64,000 nt of DNA from Geminicoccus harenae (GTDB lineage: Bacteria; Pseudomonadota; Alphaproteobacteria; Geminicoccales; Geminicoccaceae): the NCBI RefSeq assembly GCF_019800005.1, contig NZ_JABGCL010000008.1, positions 1 to 64,000 on the forward strand, written 5' to 3'. The position numbers and the translations under genes were made by a program. Each line of letters starts with the position of its first letter. Within the stretch, counting starts at the first letter, position 1. Under the pieces are notes generated by a model. It saw nothing but the letters and a program-made list of their open reading frames with translations. It searched no databases and was not told where the DNA came from. This document shows positions 7,473-15,216 of the stretch, one piece after another.

Positions 7473-9281
7473 TCATGCCGGATTTTCCGCAAGCACGCCG
7501 AGCACACCCTCGCCGTAGCGCTCCAGCTTGCTGGCGCCCACCCCCGGGATCCCGGCCAGCGCGCCGAGGCTCGTCGGCCGGGCGCGGGCGATGGCGGCGA
7601 GCGTGGCGTCGTGGAAGATGACATAGGGCGGCACGCCCTGGCCGCGTGCCTCGGCCAGCCGCCAGCGGCGCAGGGCGGAGAACAGCGCTTCCGCCTCGCC
7701 GCTCAGCGGATGCTCGTCGCGTGGCCGGTCACGGCTGGAGCGGGCCCGGGTCGGGTCGACCCTGAGGGCGACGCGCTGCTCGCCCTTCAGCACCGGGCGG
7801 ACCGTGTCGGAGAGCTGCAGGCCGCCATGGCCGTCCACGTCGACCACCACGAGCTCCAGTGCCGCCAGCTGGCGCAGCACGGAGCGCCAGCGGGACCCGG
7901 GCAGTGCCTTGCCGATGCCGAAGACCGAGAGCTGGTCGTGCCCGAGCTGGCCGACCCGCTCGGTCCGGTTGCCGACCAGCACGTCGACCACGTGGCCGGC
8001 CCCGAACCGCTGGCCGGTGCGGAAGATCGCCGAGAGCGCCATCTGCGCCTGCTCGGTGCCGTCATAGCTCTCGACCGGGACCATGCAGACATCGCAGTTG
8101 CCGCAGGGATCTTTCAACTCCTCGCCGAAATAACCTAGCAGCACCTGGCGCCGGCAGCGTGTGGTCTCGCAATAGCCCAGGAGGCTGGCGAGCTTGTGCC
8201 GGTCGGAGCGCTTCTTGGCATCATCGCCCTCGCCGTTGCGGATCTGGGCGAAGGTGCGGGCGACGTCGTCCATGCCGTAGGCCATCCAGGCATGGGCCGG
8301 GTCGCCGTCGCGGCCGGCACGGCCGATCTCCTGGTAATAGGCCTCGAAGCTCTTGGGCAGGTCGACATGAGCGACGAAGCGCACGTCCGGCTTGTCGATG
8401 CCCATGCCGAACGCGATGGTCGCGACCATCACCAGCCCGTCCTCCGCCAGGAACCGGTCCTGGCGGCGGGAGCGCTCGTCGGCGTCGTGCCCGGCATGAT
8501 AGGCGGTGGCGGCCACGCCCTGTTCGGTGAGCCAGGCCGCCAGGTCGTCGACCTTGGCACGCGACTGGCAATAGACGATCCCGCTCTGGCCCTGGTGGCG
8601 GGTGCGGATCATCTCGAGCAGCTGGCGGCGCGGGTTGTCCTTGATCGTGACGCTCAGATGGATGTTCGGCCGGTCGAAGCTGGCGCGGAAGATCCGGCCC
8701 TCGCCCAGGTCGAGCCGGGCGACGATCTCCTGCTCGGTGCGCCGGTCGGCGGTGGCAGTGAGCGCGATCCGCGGCACGCCGGGGAAGCGCTGGTGCAGCA
8801 CCGAGAGGGCCAGATAGTCCGGCCGGAAGTCGTGGCCCCACTGGCTGACGCAGTGGGCCTCGTCGATGGCGAACAGGACCGGCTGCCAGCCGGCCAGCCG
8901 GTCGAGGAAGCCGTCCGCCTGGAACCGCTCGGGTGCCACGTAGAGCAGGCGGATCTCGCCGCGGTCGAGCTGGCGCTCCAGTTGGCGCCGCTCAGGCAGC
9001 GCCACGCCGGAATGCAGGGCAGCGGCGGCCACGCCCAGCTGGCGCAACGCCTCCACCTGATCGCGCATCAGCGCCACCAGGGGCGAGACCACCAGGGTCA
9101 GCCCGTCCAGGCAGAGTGCCGGCACCTGGTAGCACAGCGACTTGCCGCCGCCGGTCGGCATCAGGACCAACGCGTCGCCGCCCGCCAGGACGTGATGGAC
9201 GATCTCCGCCTGCCGGCCGCGGAAGCCGGGAAAGCCGAAGACGTCGTGGAGGACCTGCTCCGGGCGCGAGGTCTCGCTCAT
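7473..9281 (-). CDS. recQ: ATP-dependent DNA helicase RecQ
   Basis: 602 residues from ATG 9281 (an ATG two codons earlier, 9287, is equally possible), close to the length of E. coli RecQ. It unwinds DNA 3'-5' during recombination and fork repair. Visible motifs are Walker A PTGGGKSL (42-49), the DEAH box in FAIDEAHCVSQWGHDFRPDY (140-143) and TATADRRT. Motif VI lies in YYQEIGRAGRDG. The zinc cluster (CETTRC...CGNCDVC) precedes a winged-helix RQC domain, and a C-terminal HRDC domain ends in GIPGVGASKLERYG. The frame is open further upstream to 9425, but that extension runs into dispersed-repeat sequence and has no RecQ resemblance. Confidence 0.95.
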   Translation of the reverse strand: MSETSRPEQVLHDVFGFPGFRGRQAEIVHHVLAGGDALVLMPTGGGKSLCYQVPALCLDGLTLVVSPLVALMRDQVEALRQLGVAAAALHSGVALPERRQLERQLDRGEIRLLYVAPERFQADGFLDRLAGWQPVLFAIDEAHCVSQWGHDFRPDYLALSVLHQRFPGVPRIALTATADRRTEQEIVARLDLGEGRIFRASFDRPNIHLSVTIKDNPRRQLLEMIRTRHQGQSGIVYCQSRAKVDDLAAWLTEQGVAATAYHAGHDADERSRRQDRFLAEDGLVMVATIAFGMGIDKPDVRFVAHVDLPKSFEAYYQEIGRAGRDGDPAHAWMAYGMDDVARTFAQIRNGEGDDAKKRSDRHKLASLLGYCETTRCRRQVLLGYFGEELKDPCGNCDVCMVPVESYDGTEQAQMALSAIFRTGQRFGAGHVVDVLVGNRTERVGQLGHDQLSVFGIGKALPGSRWRSVLRQLAALELVVVDVDGHGGLQLSDTVRPVLKGEQRVALRVDPTRARSSRDRPRDEHPLSGEAEALFSALRRWRLAEARGQGVPPYVIFHDATLAAIARARPTSLGALAGIPGVGASKLERYGEGVLGVLAENPA

Positions 9282-9321
9282 GCCCATCCAGCGGGCCAGG
9301 TGCCGCAGCAAGCTTGGGTCT

Positions 9322-9337
9322 CTCGGGTTCGTTCGTG
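9322..9337 (+). repeat. TNEPE short dispersed repeat, copy B
   Basis: CTCGGGTTCGTTCGTG matches the first 16 bases of the repeat. Downstream on this strand GGCGAGAGCCG resembles the TCGAGAGCCGG after copy C, so the shared unit is probably about 40 bases. Confidence 0.6.
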
Positions 9338-9431
9338 TTGTCGTACGTGGCGAGAGCCGCGAGGTGAAGGTCCTCTCCAGGCCATATCCCGCGGCGGCGG
9401 AGATTCCACCCCGGCAGGCGACCAATCGTAG

Positions 9432-9454
9432 ATCCCCCGGTCAAGCCAGGGGAT
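9432..9454 (-). repeat. REP-like palindrome
   Basis: ATCCCCCGG / CCAGGGGAT with one mismatch, flanked by GATGACGG on the right, in the same orientation as 4711-4733. Confidence 0.65.
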
Positions 9455-9507
9455 GACGGAGGTGGGGTACGCAGGGATCAGGTTCGCCGCGCCAGTCAGT
9501 TGAGCCG

Positions 9508-9525
9508 CTCGGGTTCGTTCGTGCA
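9508..9525 (+). repeat. TNEPE short dispersed repeat, copy C
   Basis: CTCGGGTTCGTTCGTGCA, an exact reverse complement of the copy inside the hypothetical gene at 2867-2884. The similarity continues a few bases (GAT--CCGCG) on the far side. Confidence 0.65.
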
Positions 9526-9569
9526 GATGCCCGCGTCGAGAGCCGGAACATGCCGCCCCCCTCCAGGTC

Positions 9570-9591
9570 ATCCCCCGCGCAGGCGGGGGAT
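9570..9591 (+). repeat. REP-like palindrome
   Basis: Perfect arms ATCCCCCGC / GCGGGGGAT around GCAG, in the same orientation as 4630-4651. It pairs with the inverted copy at 9432-9454. Confidence 0.75.
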
Positions 9592-9660
9592 CTATCTCGG
9601 CACGTGTCCGACCAGGGATCCACCGCTCGAGCCGGGCTGGTTCGCTGGTCCGGTGCACTT

Positions 9661-9678
9661 CTCGGGTTCGTTTGTGCA
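9661..9678 (+). repeat. TNEPE short dispersed repeat, copy D
   Basis: CTCGGGTTCGTTTGTGCA, one mismatch from copies A and C. Confidence 0.6.
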
Positions 9679-9765
9679 TTTTTCGAATCATCGTCCACGC
9701 GGTGCGGCTGCCATCGGCGCAAGGGCACAAGGGGACCAGTGATAGCATGAACCGGGCCTGCGTTC

Positions 9766-12700
9766 CTACGATTTGCCGAAGCCGCCGCCCGCCGGCGTCT
9801 GGACGACGAAGATGTCGCCCGCCGCCATCTCGCGCTTGTCGGCGGCCTTCAGCTTCTCGACCCTGCCGTCGGGGTGCTCGATCCACTGGTCGCCGACCGA
9901 GCCGGGGGCGCCGCCATGGAGGCCGAAGGGCGGGATGCGGCGGTGGTTGGACAGGATCGCGGCGGTCATCGGCTCCAGAAAGCGGGTGCGCCGGATCGTG
10001 CCGTCGCCGCCCGTCCAGCGGCCCTGGCCGCCCGAGCCCCGGTTGATCCGGTGGCTTTCCAGGCGGACGGGGTAGCGGTGCTCCAGCACCTCCGGGTCGG
10101 TCAGCCGCGAGTTGGTCATGTGGGTATGCACCGCGGCGGTGCCGTCGAAGCCCTCGCCGGCGCCCGAGCCGCCGCAGATCGTCTCGTAATACTGATATTT
10201 GGCGTTGCCGTAGGTGAAGTTGTTCATCGTCCCCTGGGCTGCCGCCAGCACGCCGAGCGCACCATAGAGCGTGTCGGTCACCCACTGGCTGGTCTCGACA
10301 TTGCCGGCGCAGACCGCGGCGGGGTAGCGGGCGTTCACGATGGTACCTTCCGGGATGGTGATCCGGATCGGCTTCAGGCAGCCCTCGTTCATCGGGATGT
10401 TCTCGTCCACCAGCGTGCGGAACACGTAGAGGACCGCGGCCCGGGTCACGGCCGCCGGGGCGTTGAAGTTGTTGGGCTGCTGCGGGCTGGTCCCGGTGAA
10501 GTCGACATGGGCGGTGCGTGCTGCCTTGTCGATCGAGATCCGGACCTCGACCGCGGTGCCGTTGTCGTGCTCGTAGCGGAAATGCCCATCCGTCAGCACG
10601 TCCAGGACCCGGCGCACGCTCTCCTCGGCATTGTCCTGGACATGGCCCATATAGGCCCGGACCACGTCCAGCCCGAACTGCGCCACCATCGCGTGCAGCT
10701 CGTTCGCACCGCGCTGGCAGGACGCCACCTGGGCCAAGAGGTCGGCGACCGACTGGGTCATGTTGCGCACCGGATGGGGGCCGCTGGCGAACACCGCGCG
10801 GACCTCCTCGTCCAGGAAGCGGCCCTTCGCCACGATCTGGACATTGTCGAACAGCACGCCCTCCTGGTCGATATGGGTGCTGTCCGGCGGCATCGAGCCC
10901 GGCGTGATCCCGCCGACATCGGCATGGTGGGCACGGGCCGCGGTGAAGAACAGGAGTTGCCCATTCTCGTCGAACACCGGCATGACCACCGTGACGTCTG
11001 GCAGGTGGGTGCCGCCGTTATAGGGGTTGTTCAGCGCATAGACGTCGCCCGGCCCCATCTCGTGCTTACGCAGGCGCAGGATGGTCTGCACGCTCTCGCC
11101 CATCGAGCCCAGATGGACCGGCATGTGCGGGGCGTTGGCGATCAGCCCGCCGCCTGCGTCGAACAGGGCGCAGGAGAAGTCGAGCCGCTCCTTCACGTTC
11201 ACCGAATAGGCGGTGTTCTGCAGGGTGAAGCCCATCTGCTCGGCGATGGTCATGAACAGGTTGTTGAAGATCTCCAGCATGATCGGGTCGGAATCGGTGC
11301 CGACCGCGGCCTGGCGCGGCAGCTTCACGACGCGGCGCAGCACCAGATGCTCGCGCGCGGTGATGGCGAGTTCCCAGCCCGGCTCCACCACCACGGTCGT
11401 GGTCTTCGTCACCACCAGGGCCGGGCCCTGCACCCGGTCGCCCGGACGCATCGATTCCCGGTCATACAGGGCGGCATCGACGCCGCCGGCCGGCGCGTGC
11501 GGCGCCTCGGTGGTGAACAGGCGGACGTGGCGGACCGGCGCCAGTGCTTCCTCCGCCTGGCGCTCGACGAGCGCCTGCTCCGGCTCGTCGATCCGCTCCA
11601 TGTGGCCGATGCCCTCGACCGCGATCTGCTCGACCACGAGGCCACGGCCTGCCACGGTGAAGCCGTAGCGTGCGCGGTGCTCCTGCTCGAAGGCCTGGAC
11701 CATGTCGGCCAGATCGGCGAACGCGACGTCCAGGGCCGCATCGGTGCCGGCATAGCGCAGATGCACGCGGCTCTCGATCGTGGCGGTGGCGGTGTCGACC
11801 CGCTGGGCCGCCAGCTCCGCCAGCGCCTCGGCGGCGAGTTCGTCCTTCGCCTGGCGCAGGGCCGCCAGCGCGGCCTCGTCCAGGGGCTGCTCCAGGGCCC
11901 GCTGCCGGATCACCCGCACGTCGGCCAGGCCGATGCCGTAGGCGGACAGGACCGAGGCGAAGGGGTGGATCAGCACCGAGGACACGCCCAAAAGATCGGC
12001 CACCCGGCAGGCATGCTGCGCGCCGGCCCCGCCGAAGCAGTTCAGCGTGTAGCCGGCGATGTCGTAGCCGCGCTGGATCGAGATCTTCTTGATGGCGTTG
12101 GCCATGTTGTCGTCGGCGATCGCGAGTGCCCCGTGCGCGATCTCCTCCGGGGTGCGCGCCACGCCGGTCGCGGCCTGCACCTCGTCGGCCAGGGCCTGGA
12201 ACTTCGCCCGCACCGTGTCGGCATCGAGCGACTGGTCGCCGTTCGGGCCGAACACCGCGGGGAAGTAGTCGGGATGGATCTTGCCGACCATCAGGTTGGC
12301 ATCCGTCACCGTCAGCGGGCCGCCGCGCCGGTACGCAGCCGGGCCGGGGTTGGCGCCGGCACTCTCCGGGCCCACCCGGAACTTGGCCCCGTCGAACACG
12401 ATGATCGAGCCGCCGCCCGCGGCCACCGTGTGGATGTGCATCATGGGCGCGCGGATCCGCACCCCGGCGACCTCCGTGTCGAACACCCGCTCGTACTGGC
12501 CGGCATAATGGGTGACGTCGGTGGAAGTGCCGCCCATGTCGAATCCCAGCAGGCGGCCGAAGCCGGCCAGGCCGCCGGTGACCACGGCGCCGACGATGCC
12601 TCCGGCCGGTCCCGACAGGATCGCGTCCTTGCCCTGGAAGCGATGGGCGTCGACCAGGCCGCCATTGGACTGCATGAACATCAGCCGGGTGTCGCCGGTC

Positions 12701-13413
12701 TGGGACGCCACGCGCTGCACATAGTCCTGCAGGATCGGCGAAAGATAGGCGTCCACCACGGTGGTGTCGCCGCGCCCCACGATCTTCATGAGCGGGCTGA
12801 CCTCGTGGCTCACCGAGATCTGGGTGAAGCCGATCTCGCGGGCGATCCCTGCCAGAGCCTGCTCGTGCTCGGGATAGCGGTAGGCGTGCATCAGCACGAT
12901 GGCGACCGCACGGAAGCCCGCGTCATAGGCGGCCTGGAAACCGTCGCGCGCCTGGGCCTCGTCCAGCGGCCGCTCGACCGTGCCATCGGCGCGCAGGCGC
13001 TCGTCGATCTCGACGACCCGGCGGTAGAGCTGCTCGGGCAGGACGATGTGCCGGGCGAAGATGTCCGGGCGCGCCTGGTAGCCGATCCGGAGCACGTCGC
13101 CCAAGCCCGCGGTCACCGCCAGGGCCACGGGCACGCCCTTGCGCTCCAGCAGGGCGTTGGTCGCGACCGTGGTGCCCATCTTGATGGCGTCGATCCGCTC
13201 GGTCGGCAGCGGCGCATCGCTTTGGAGGCCCAGCAGGTCGCGGATGCCCTGGAGCGCTGCGTCCTGGTAGCGCTCCGGGTTCTCGCTCAGGACCTTGTGG
13301 ATGTGCAGCCGACCCTCGGGATCCCGGCCGACCACGTCGGTGAACGTGCCGCCCCGATCGATCCAGAACTGCCAGCGGCGCTCGTCCAAGGTCCTTCTCC
13401 GCGCTGATGTCAT
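9766..13413 (-). CDS. 5-oxoprolinase, ATP-hydrolysing (HyuA-HyuB fusion)
   Basis: 1215 residues, the length of single-chain 5-oxoprolinases, which open 5-oxo-L-proline to L-glutamate at the cost of ATP. The N-terminal hydantoinase-A half shows the phosphate-binding [12 protein letters not shown] near residue 18, and [18 protein letters not shown] near 290. The HyuB half begins around residue 700 ([20 protein letters not shown]) and includes [13 protein letters not shown] and a Gly-rich end. ATG 13413 has no clear ribosome site. A TTG eight codons later (13389) follows GGAGAAGG and is an alternative that still keeps the GGTFTD motif. HyuA/HyuB enzymes can also act on hydantoins, but the fusion favours oxoprolinase. 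A divergent DnaJ-type gene starts about 60 bases upstream. Confidence 0.88.
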   Translation of the reverse strand: MTSARRRTLDERRWQFWIDRGGTFTDVVGRDPEGRLHIHKVLSENPERYQDAALQGIRDLLGLQSDAPLPTERIDAIKMGTTVATNALLERKGVPVALAVTAGLGDVLRIGYQARPDIFARHIVLPEQLYRRVVEIDERLRADGTVERPLDEAQARDGFQAAYDAGFRAVAIVLMHAYRYPEHEQALAGIAREIGFTQISVSHEVSPLMKIVGRGDTTVVDAYLSPILQDYVQRVASQTGDTRLMFMQSNGGLVDAHRFQGKDAILSGPAGGIVGAVVTGGLAGFGRLLGFDMGGTSTDVTHYAGQYERVFDTEVAGVRIRAPMMHIHTVAAGGGSIIVFDGAKFRVGPESAGANPGPAAYRRGGPLTVTDANLMVGKIHPDYFPAVFGPNGDQSLDADTVRAKFQALADEVQAATGVARTPEEIAHGALAIADDNMANAIKKISIQRGYDIAGYTLNCFGGAGAQHACRVADLLGVSSVLIHPFASVLSAYGIGLADVRVIRQRALEQPLDEAALAALRQAKDELAAEALAELAAQRVDTATATIESRVHLRYAGTDAALDVAFADLADMVQAFEQEHRARYGFTVAGRGLVVEQIAVEGIGHMERIDEPEQALVERQAEEALAPVRHVRLFTTEAPHAPAGGVDAALYDRESMRPGDRVQGPALVVTKTTTVVVEPGWELAITAREHLVLRRVVKLPRQAAVGTDSDPIMLEIFNNLFMTIAEQMGFTLQNTAYSVNVKERLDFSCALFDAGGGLIANAPHMPVHLGSMGESVQTILRLRKHEMGPGDVYALNNPYNGGTHLPDVTVVMPVFDENGQLLFFTAARAHHADVGGITPGSMPPDSTHIDQEGVLFDNVQIVAKGRFLDEEVRAVFASGPHPVRNMTQSVADLLAQVASCQRGANELHAMVAQFGLDVVRAYMGHVQDNAEESVRRVLDVLTDGHFRYEHDNGTAVEVRISIDKAARTAHVDFTGTSPQQPNNFNAPAAVTRAAVLYVFRTLVDENIPMNEGCLKPIRITIPEGTIVNARYPAAVCAGNVETSQWVTDTLYGALGVLAAAQGTMNNFTYGNAKYQYYETICGGSGAGEGFDGTAAVHTHMTNSRLTDPEVLEHRYPVRLESHRINRGSGGQGRWTGGDGTIRRTRFLEPMTAAILSNHRRIPPFGLHGGAPGSVGDQWIEHPDGRVEKLKAADKREMAAGDIFVVQTPAGGGFGKS

Positions 13414-13472
13414 GCGGGTTCACGTCGCGCTGGATAGACGAACGGCCGAGCCTTGCCTATCTGCGCACCGGA

Positions 13473-14309
13473 ATGAACCAGCTTCGCAAGGATGCGGCGG
13501 CCATCTGGGGCAAGCTCATCGGAGTAGCCATCGGCTTCATGATCGGACAGTGGATAGGCGCAGTTCTGGGCGGCATCGCCGGCCATGCCTTCGACCAGTG
13601 GCGCCGCGAGCGCCGGCAGGTGCGGGCGGAGCGGGCGGCCGCGGGTGATCCCGCCTATGTCGACCTGGACGCGATCCTGGAGACCCGGCAGGTGGCGTTC
13701 GCCACCGCGATCGTGGTGCTGGCGGCCAAGCTCGCCAAGGTCGACGGCCAGGTGAACCGCGACGAGATCCTGGCGTTCCGCCGGATCTTCGACATCTCGG
13801 ACGCCGATGTCGGCGACGTGGCGGCGATCTACAACGAGGCCAAGCAGAGCCCGGACGGGTTCGAGGCGGCGGCGCGCCAGGTGGCCGCGGTGTTCGGCAC
13901 CGAGCGGGTCGTGCTCGAGGAACTGCTGTGCGGCCTGTTCGAGGTCGCGGTGGCGGACGCGGCGATCGACGAGAACGAGCTGCGCTTCTTGCGCCAGGTC
14001 GGCGCCATCTTCGGCTTCGGGCCGTTCCAGTTCGAGGCGATCCGCGCGCGCTACATGTATACCTGGGAACCCAGGCGGCCGCGCCCGCCGGAAGCGGCCG
14101 CGGTCGACCATTATACCGTGCTGGGCCTGTCGCGCACCGCCAGCAATGACGAGATCAAGCTCGCCTGGCGGGCACTGGTGCGCGAGCACCATCCCGACCG
14201 GCTGGTGGCCCAGGGCCTGCCCCCGGAGTTCGTGGAGAAGGCCAGCCGGCGCCTGGCCGCGATCAATGCGGCATACGATCGGGTCGCCGCCGAGCGCGGG
14301 ATACGCTGA
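13473..14309 (+). CDS. djlA: DjlA-type co-chaperone (TerB-like plus J domain)
   Basis: 278 residues from ATG 13473, chosen because the protein then opens with MNQLRKDAAAIWGKLIG and a glycine-rich membrane segment (residues 13-40, ending GHAFDQW), as in DjlA. The middle (about 55-195) is a TerB-like helical domain. The C-terminus (212-278) is a J domain with the HPD signature at 240-242 (REHHPDRLV), needed to stimulate DnaK ATPase. It is expected to sit in the inner membrane facing the cytosol. An in-frame start at 13407 would overlap the divergent oxoprolinase gene. Confidence 0.85.
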   Translation: MNQLRKDAAAIWGKLIGVAIGFMIGQWIGAVLGGIAGHAFDQWRRERRQVRAERAAAGDPAYVDLDAILETRQVAFATAIVVLAAKLAKVDGQVNRDEILAFRRIFDISDADVGDVAAIYNEAKQSPDGFEAAARQVAAVFGTERVVLEELLCGLFEVAVADAAIDENELRFLRQVGAIFGFGPFQFEAIRARYMYTWEPRRPRPPEAAAVDHYTVLGLSRTASNDEIKLAWRALVREHHPDRLVAQGLPPEFVEKASRRLAAINAAYDRVAAERGIR

Positions 14310-14376
14310 AGCCCTTGTGGCTCACGCGCCGCTGCGGCATTTCCTGGAGGATAGTTCCGGGAGCATACAACCGCAG

Positions 14377-14661
14377 ATGTCGGCTGAATTTACTCCGATC
14401 ACCGCCACCGTCGCCCCTGCCACGCCCAGCCTTCTGGCGGTCCTACCCAATGGCGAGGCGGTGCGGGCCCAGGCGGTGCGCGCGGTCCTGATCGAGGAGC
14501 TGGTGGGCCTCCATGGCCAGGAGGAGCCGCGCTTCAAGGTGGTGGTCGAGCTGGACGATGGCGGGCGGCGGGTGGTCGCAGCCGACCTTTCGGCCCAGGA
14601 CGCCACCGACACGGCCCGCCGCACCGGCCGGCTGGTGAACGACGTGCTGCGCAGCGCATGA
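14377..14661 (+). CDS. Small conserved-looking hypothetical protein (94 residues)
   Basis: Starts at ATG 14377 (MSAEFTPITATV) and ends in a TGA that overlaps the ATG of the next gene (ATGA), so the two are probably translationally coupled. It is soluble, with an EELVGLHGQEEPRFKVVVEL segment and no signal peptide or cysteine. No family recognised; the reading-frame call rests on codon bias and coupling. Confidence 0.5.
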   Translation: MSAEFTPITATVAPATPSLLAVLPNGEAVRAQAVRAVLIEELVGLHGQEEPRFKVVVELDDGGRRVVAADLSAQDATDTARRTGRLVNDVLRSA

Positions 14662-15212
14662 GACTGCGCGGGCTGGTGGCGCGCTGGAAGGGGGGCAGCG
14701 AGGCAGGGGCGGCGCCGGTCGCGGCCGTGCCGGCAGAAGCCGCCGCCGCGGAGCCGGTCGCCTTGCCGCCGCACGCCGACCGGCCGCCGGCCGAGAAGCC
14801 GCCGAACGAGAAGACGGCTGGCGAGAAGCCGCTCAACGAGAAGCCGGGAAGCGAGAAGCTGTCCGGGCCGCAGACGGTGCTGGTCACCGTGCTGGGGCTG
14901 GAAGGTCAGGCCCTGGCGGAGACGGTGCAGACCGTGATGACCGAATGCCGGCGCACCCATACCAAGCCGCTGTTCGTGACCGACGGCACCGACTTCGCGC
15001 CCCTGCGCGCGCAGCGGGCCCTGTTCGAGCAGGTGATCGACCCCGACATCTGCCGCCATCGCCGGCCGGGGCTCGACTGGGGGGCCTATGCGCTGGAGCA
15101 GTACCGCCTGATCGGCCGCAAGTGGAAGCCGGTGACCACCATCGCGTTCGGTCGCCCGGCCGACCCCGACGCGCTGGCGGCGGTGGCCGAGGGCCGGCGC
15201 GAGAAGCTGTAG
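14658..15212 (+). CDS. Hypothetical protein with EK-repeat linker (184 residues)
   Basis: Coupled by ATGA to the preceding gene. It has a basic N-terminus, then a low-complexity linker (about residues 15-68) with imperfect repeats of the form x-EKP/T (AEKPPNEKTAGEKPLNEKPGSEKL region). A compact domain from about 70 contains a VLVTVLGLEGQALAETVQTV strand-helix, TKPLFVTDGTDFAPLR and a WGAYALEQYRLIGRKWKP motif. The domain looks like part of an alpha/beta nucleotide-sugar type fold, but I cannot name it. It abuts a convergent glycosyltransferase gene with only four bases between stops. Confidence 0.55.
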   Translation: MRLRGLVARWKGGSEAGAAPVAAVPAEAAAAEPVALPPHADRPPAEKPPNEKTAGEKPLNEKPGSEKLSGPQTVLVTVLGLEGQALAETVQTVMTECRRTHTKPLFVTDGTDFAPLRAQRALFEQVIDPDICRHRRPGLDWGAYALEQYRLIGRKWKPVTTIAFGRPADPDALAAVAEGRREKL

Positions 15213-15216
15213 GCCT

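Larger units (their letters stand above)
9282..9765. other. Gene-free mosaic of short repeats
   Basis: About 480 bases between recQ and the 5-oxoprolinase gene, both on the minus strand. It contains two REP-like palindromes (9432-9454 and 9570-9591) and three copies of an 18-base TNEPE repeat (9322-9337, 9508-9525, 9661-9678). Open frames across it are short and shift between repeats, so I call no gene. Confidence 0.7.

Noticed and set aside
4860..8138. Plus-strand open frame of over 1000 codons opposite amidase, the 6PGDH-like gene and recQ
   Set aside because: It runs antisense across several real genes and their gaps, with no recognisable domain.
9874..13407. Very long plus-strand open frame opposite the oxoprolinase gene
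   Set aside because: Composition is His/Arg/Gly-rich and matches no family; it is the mirror frame of a clearly real gene in GC-rich DNA.
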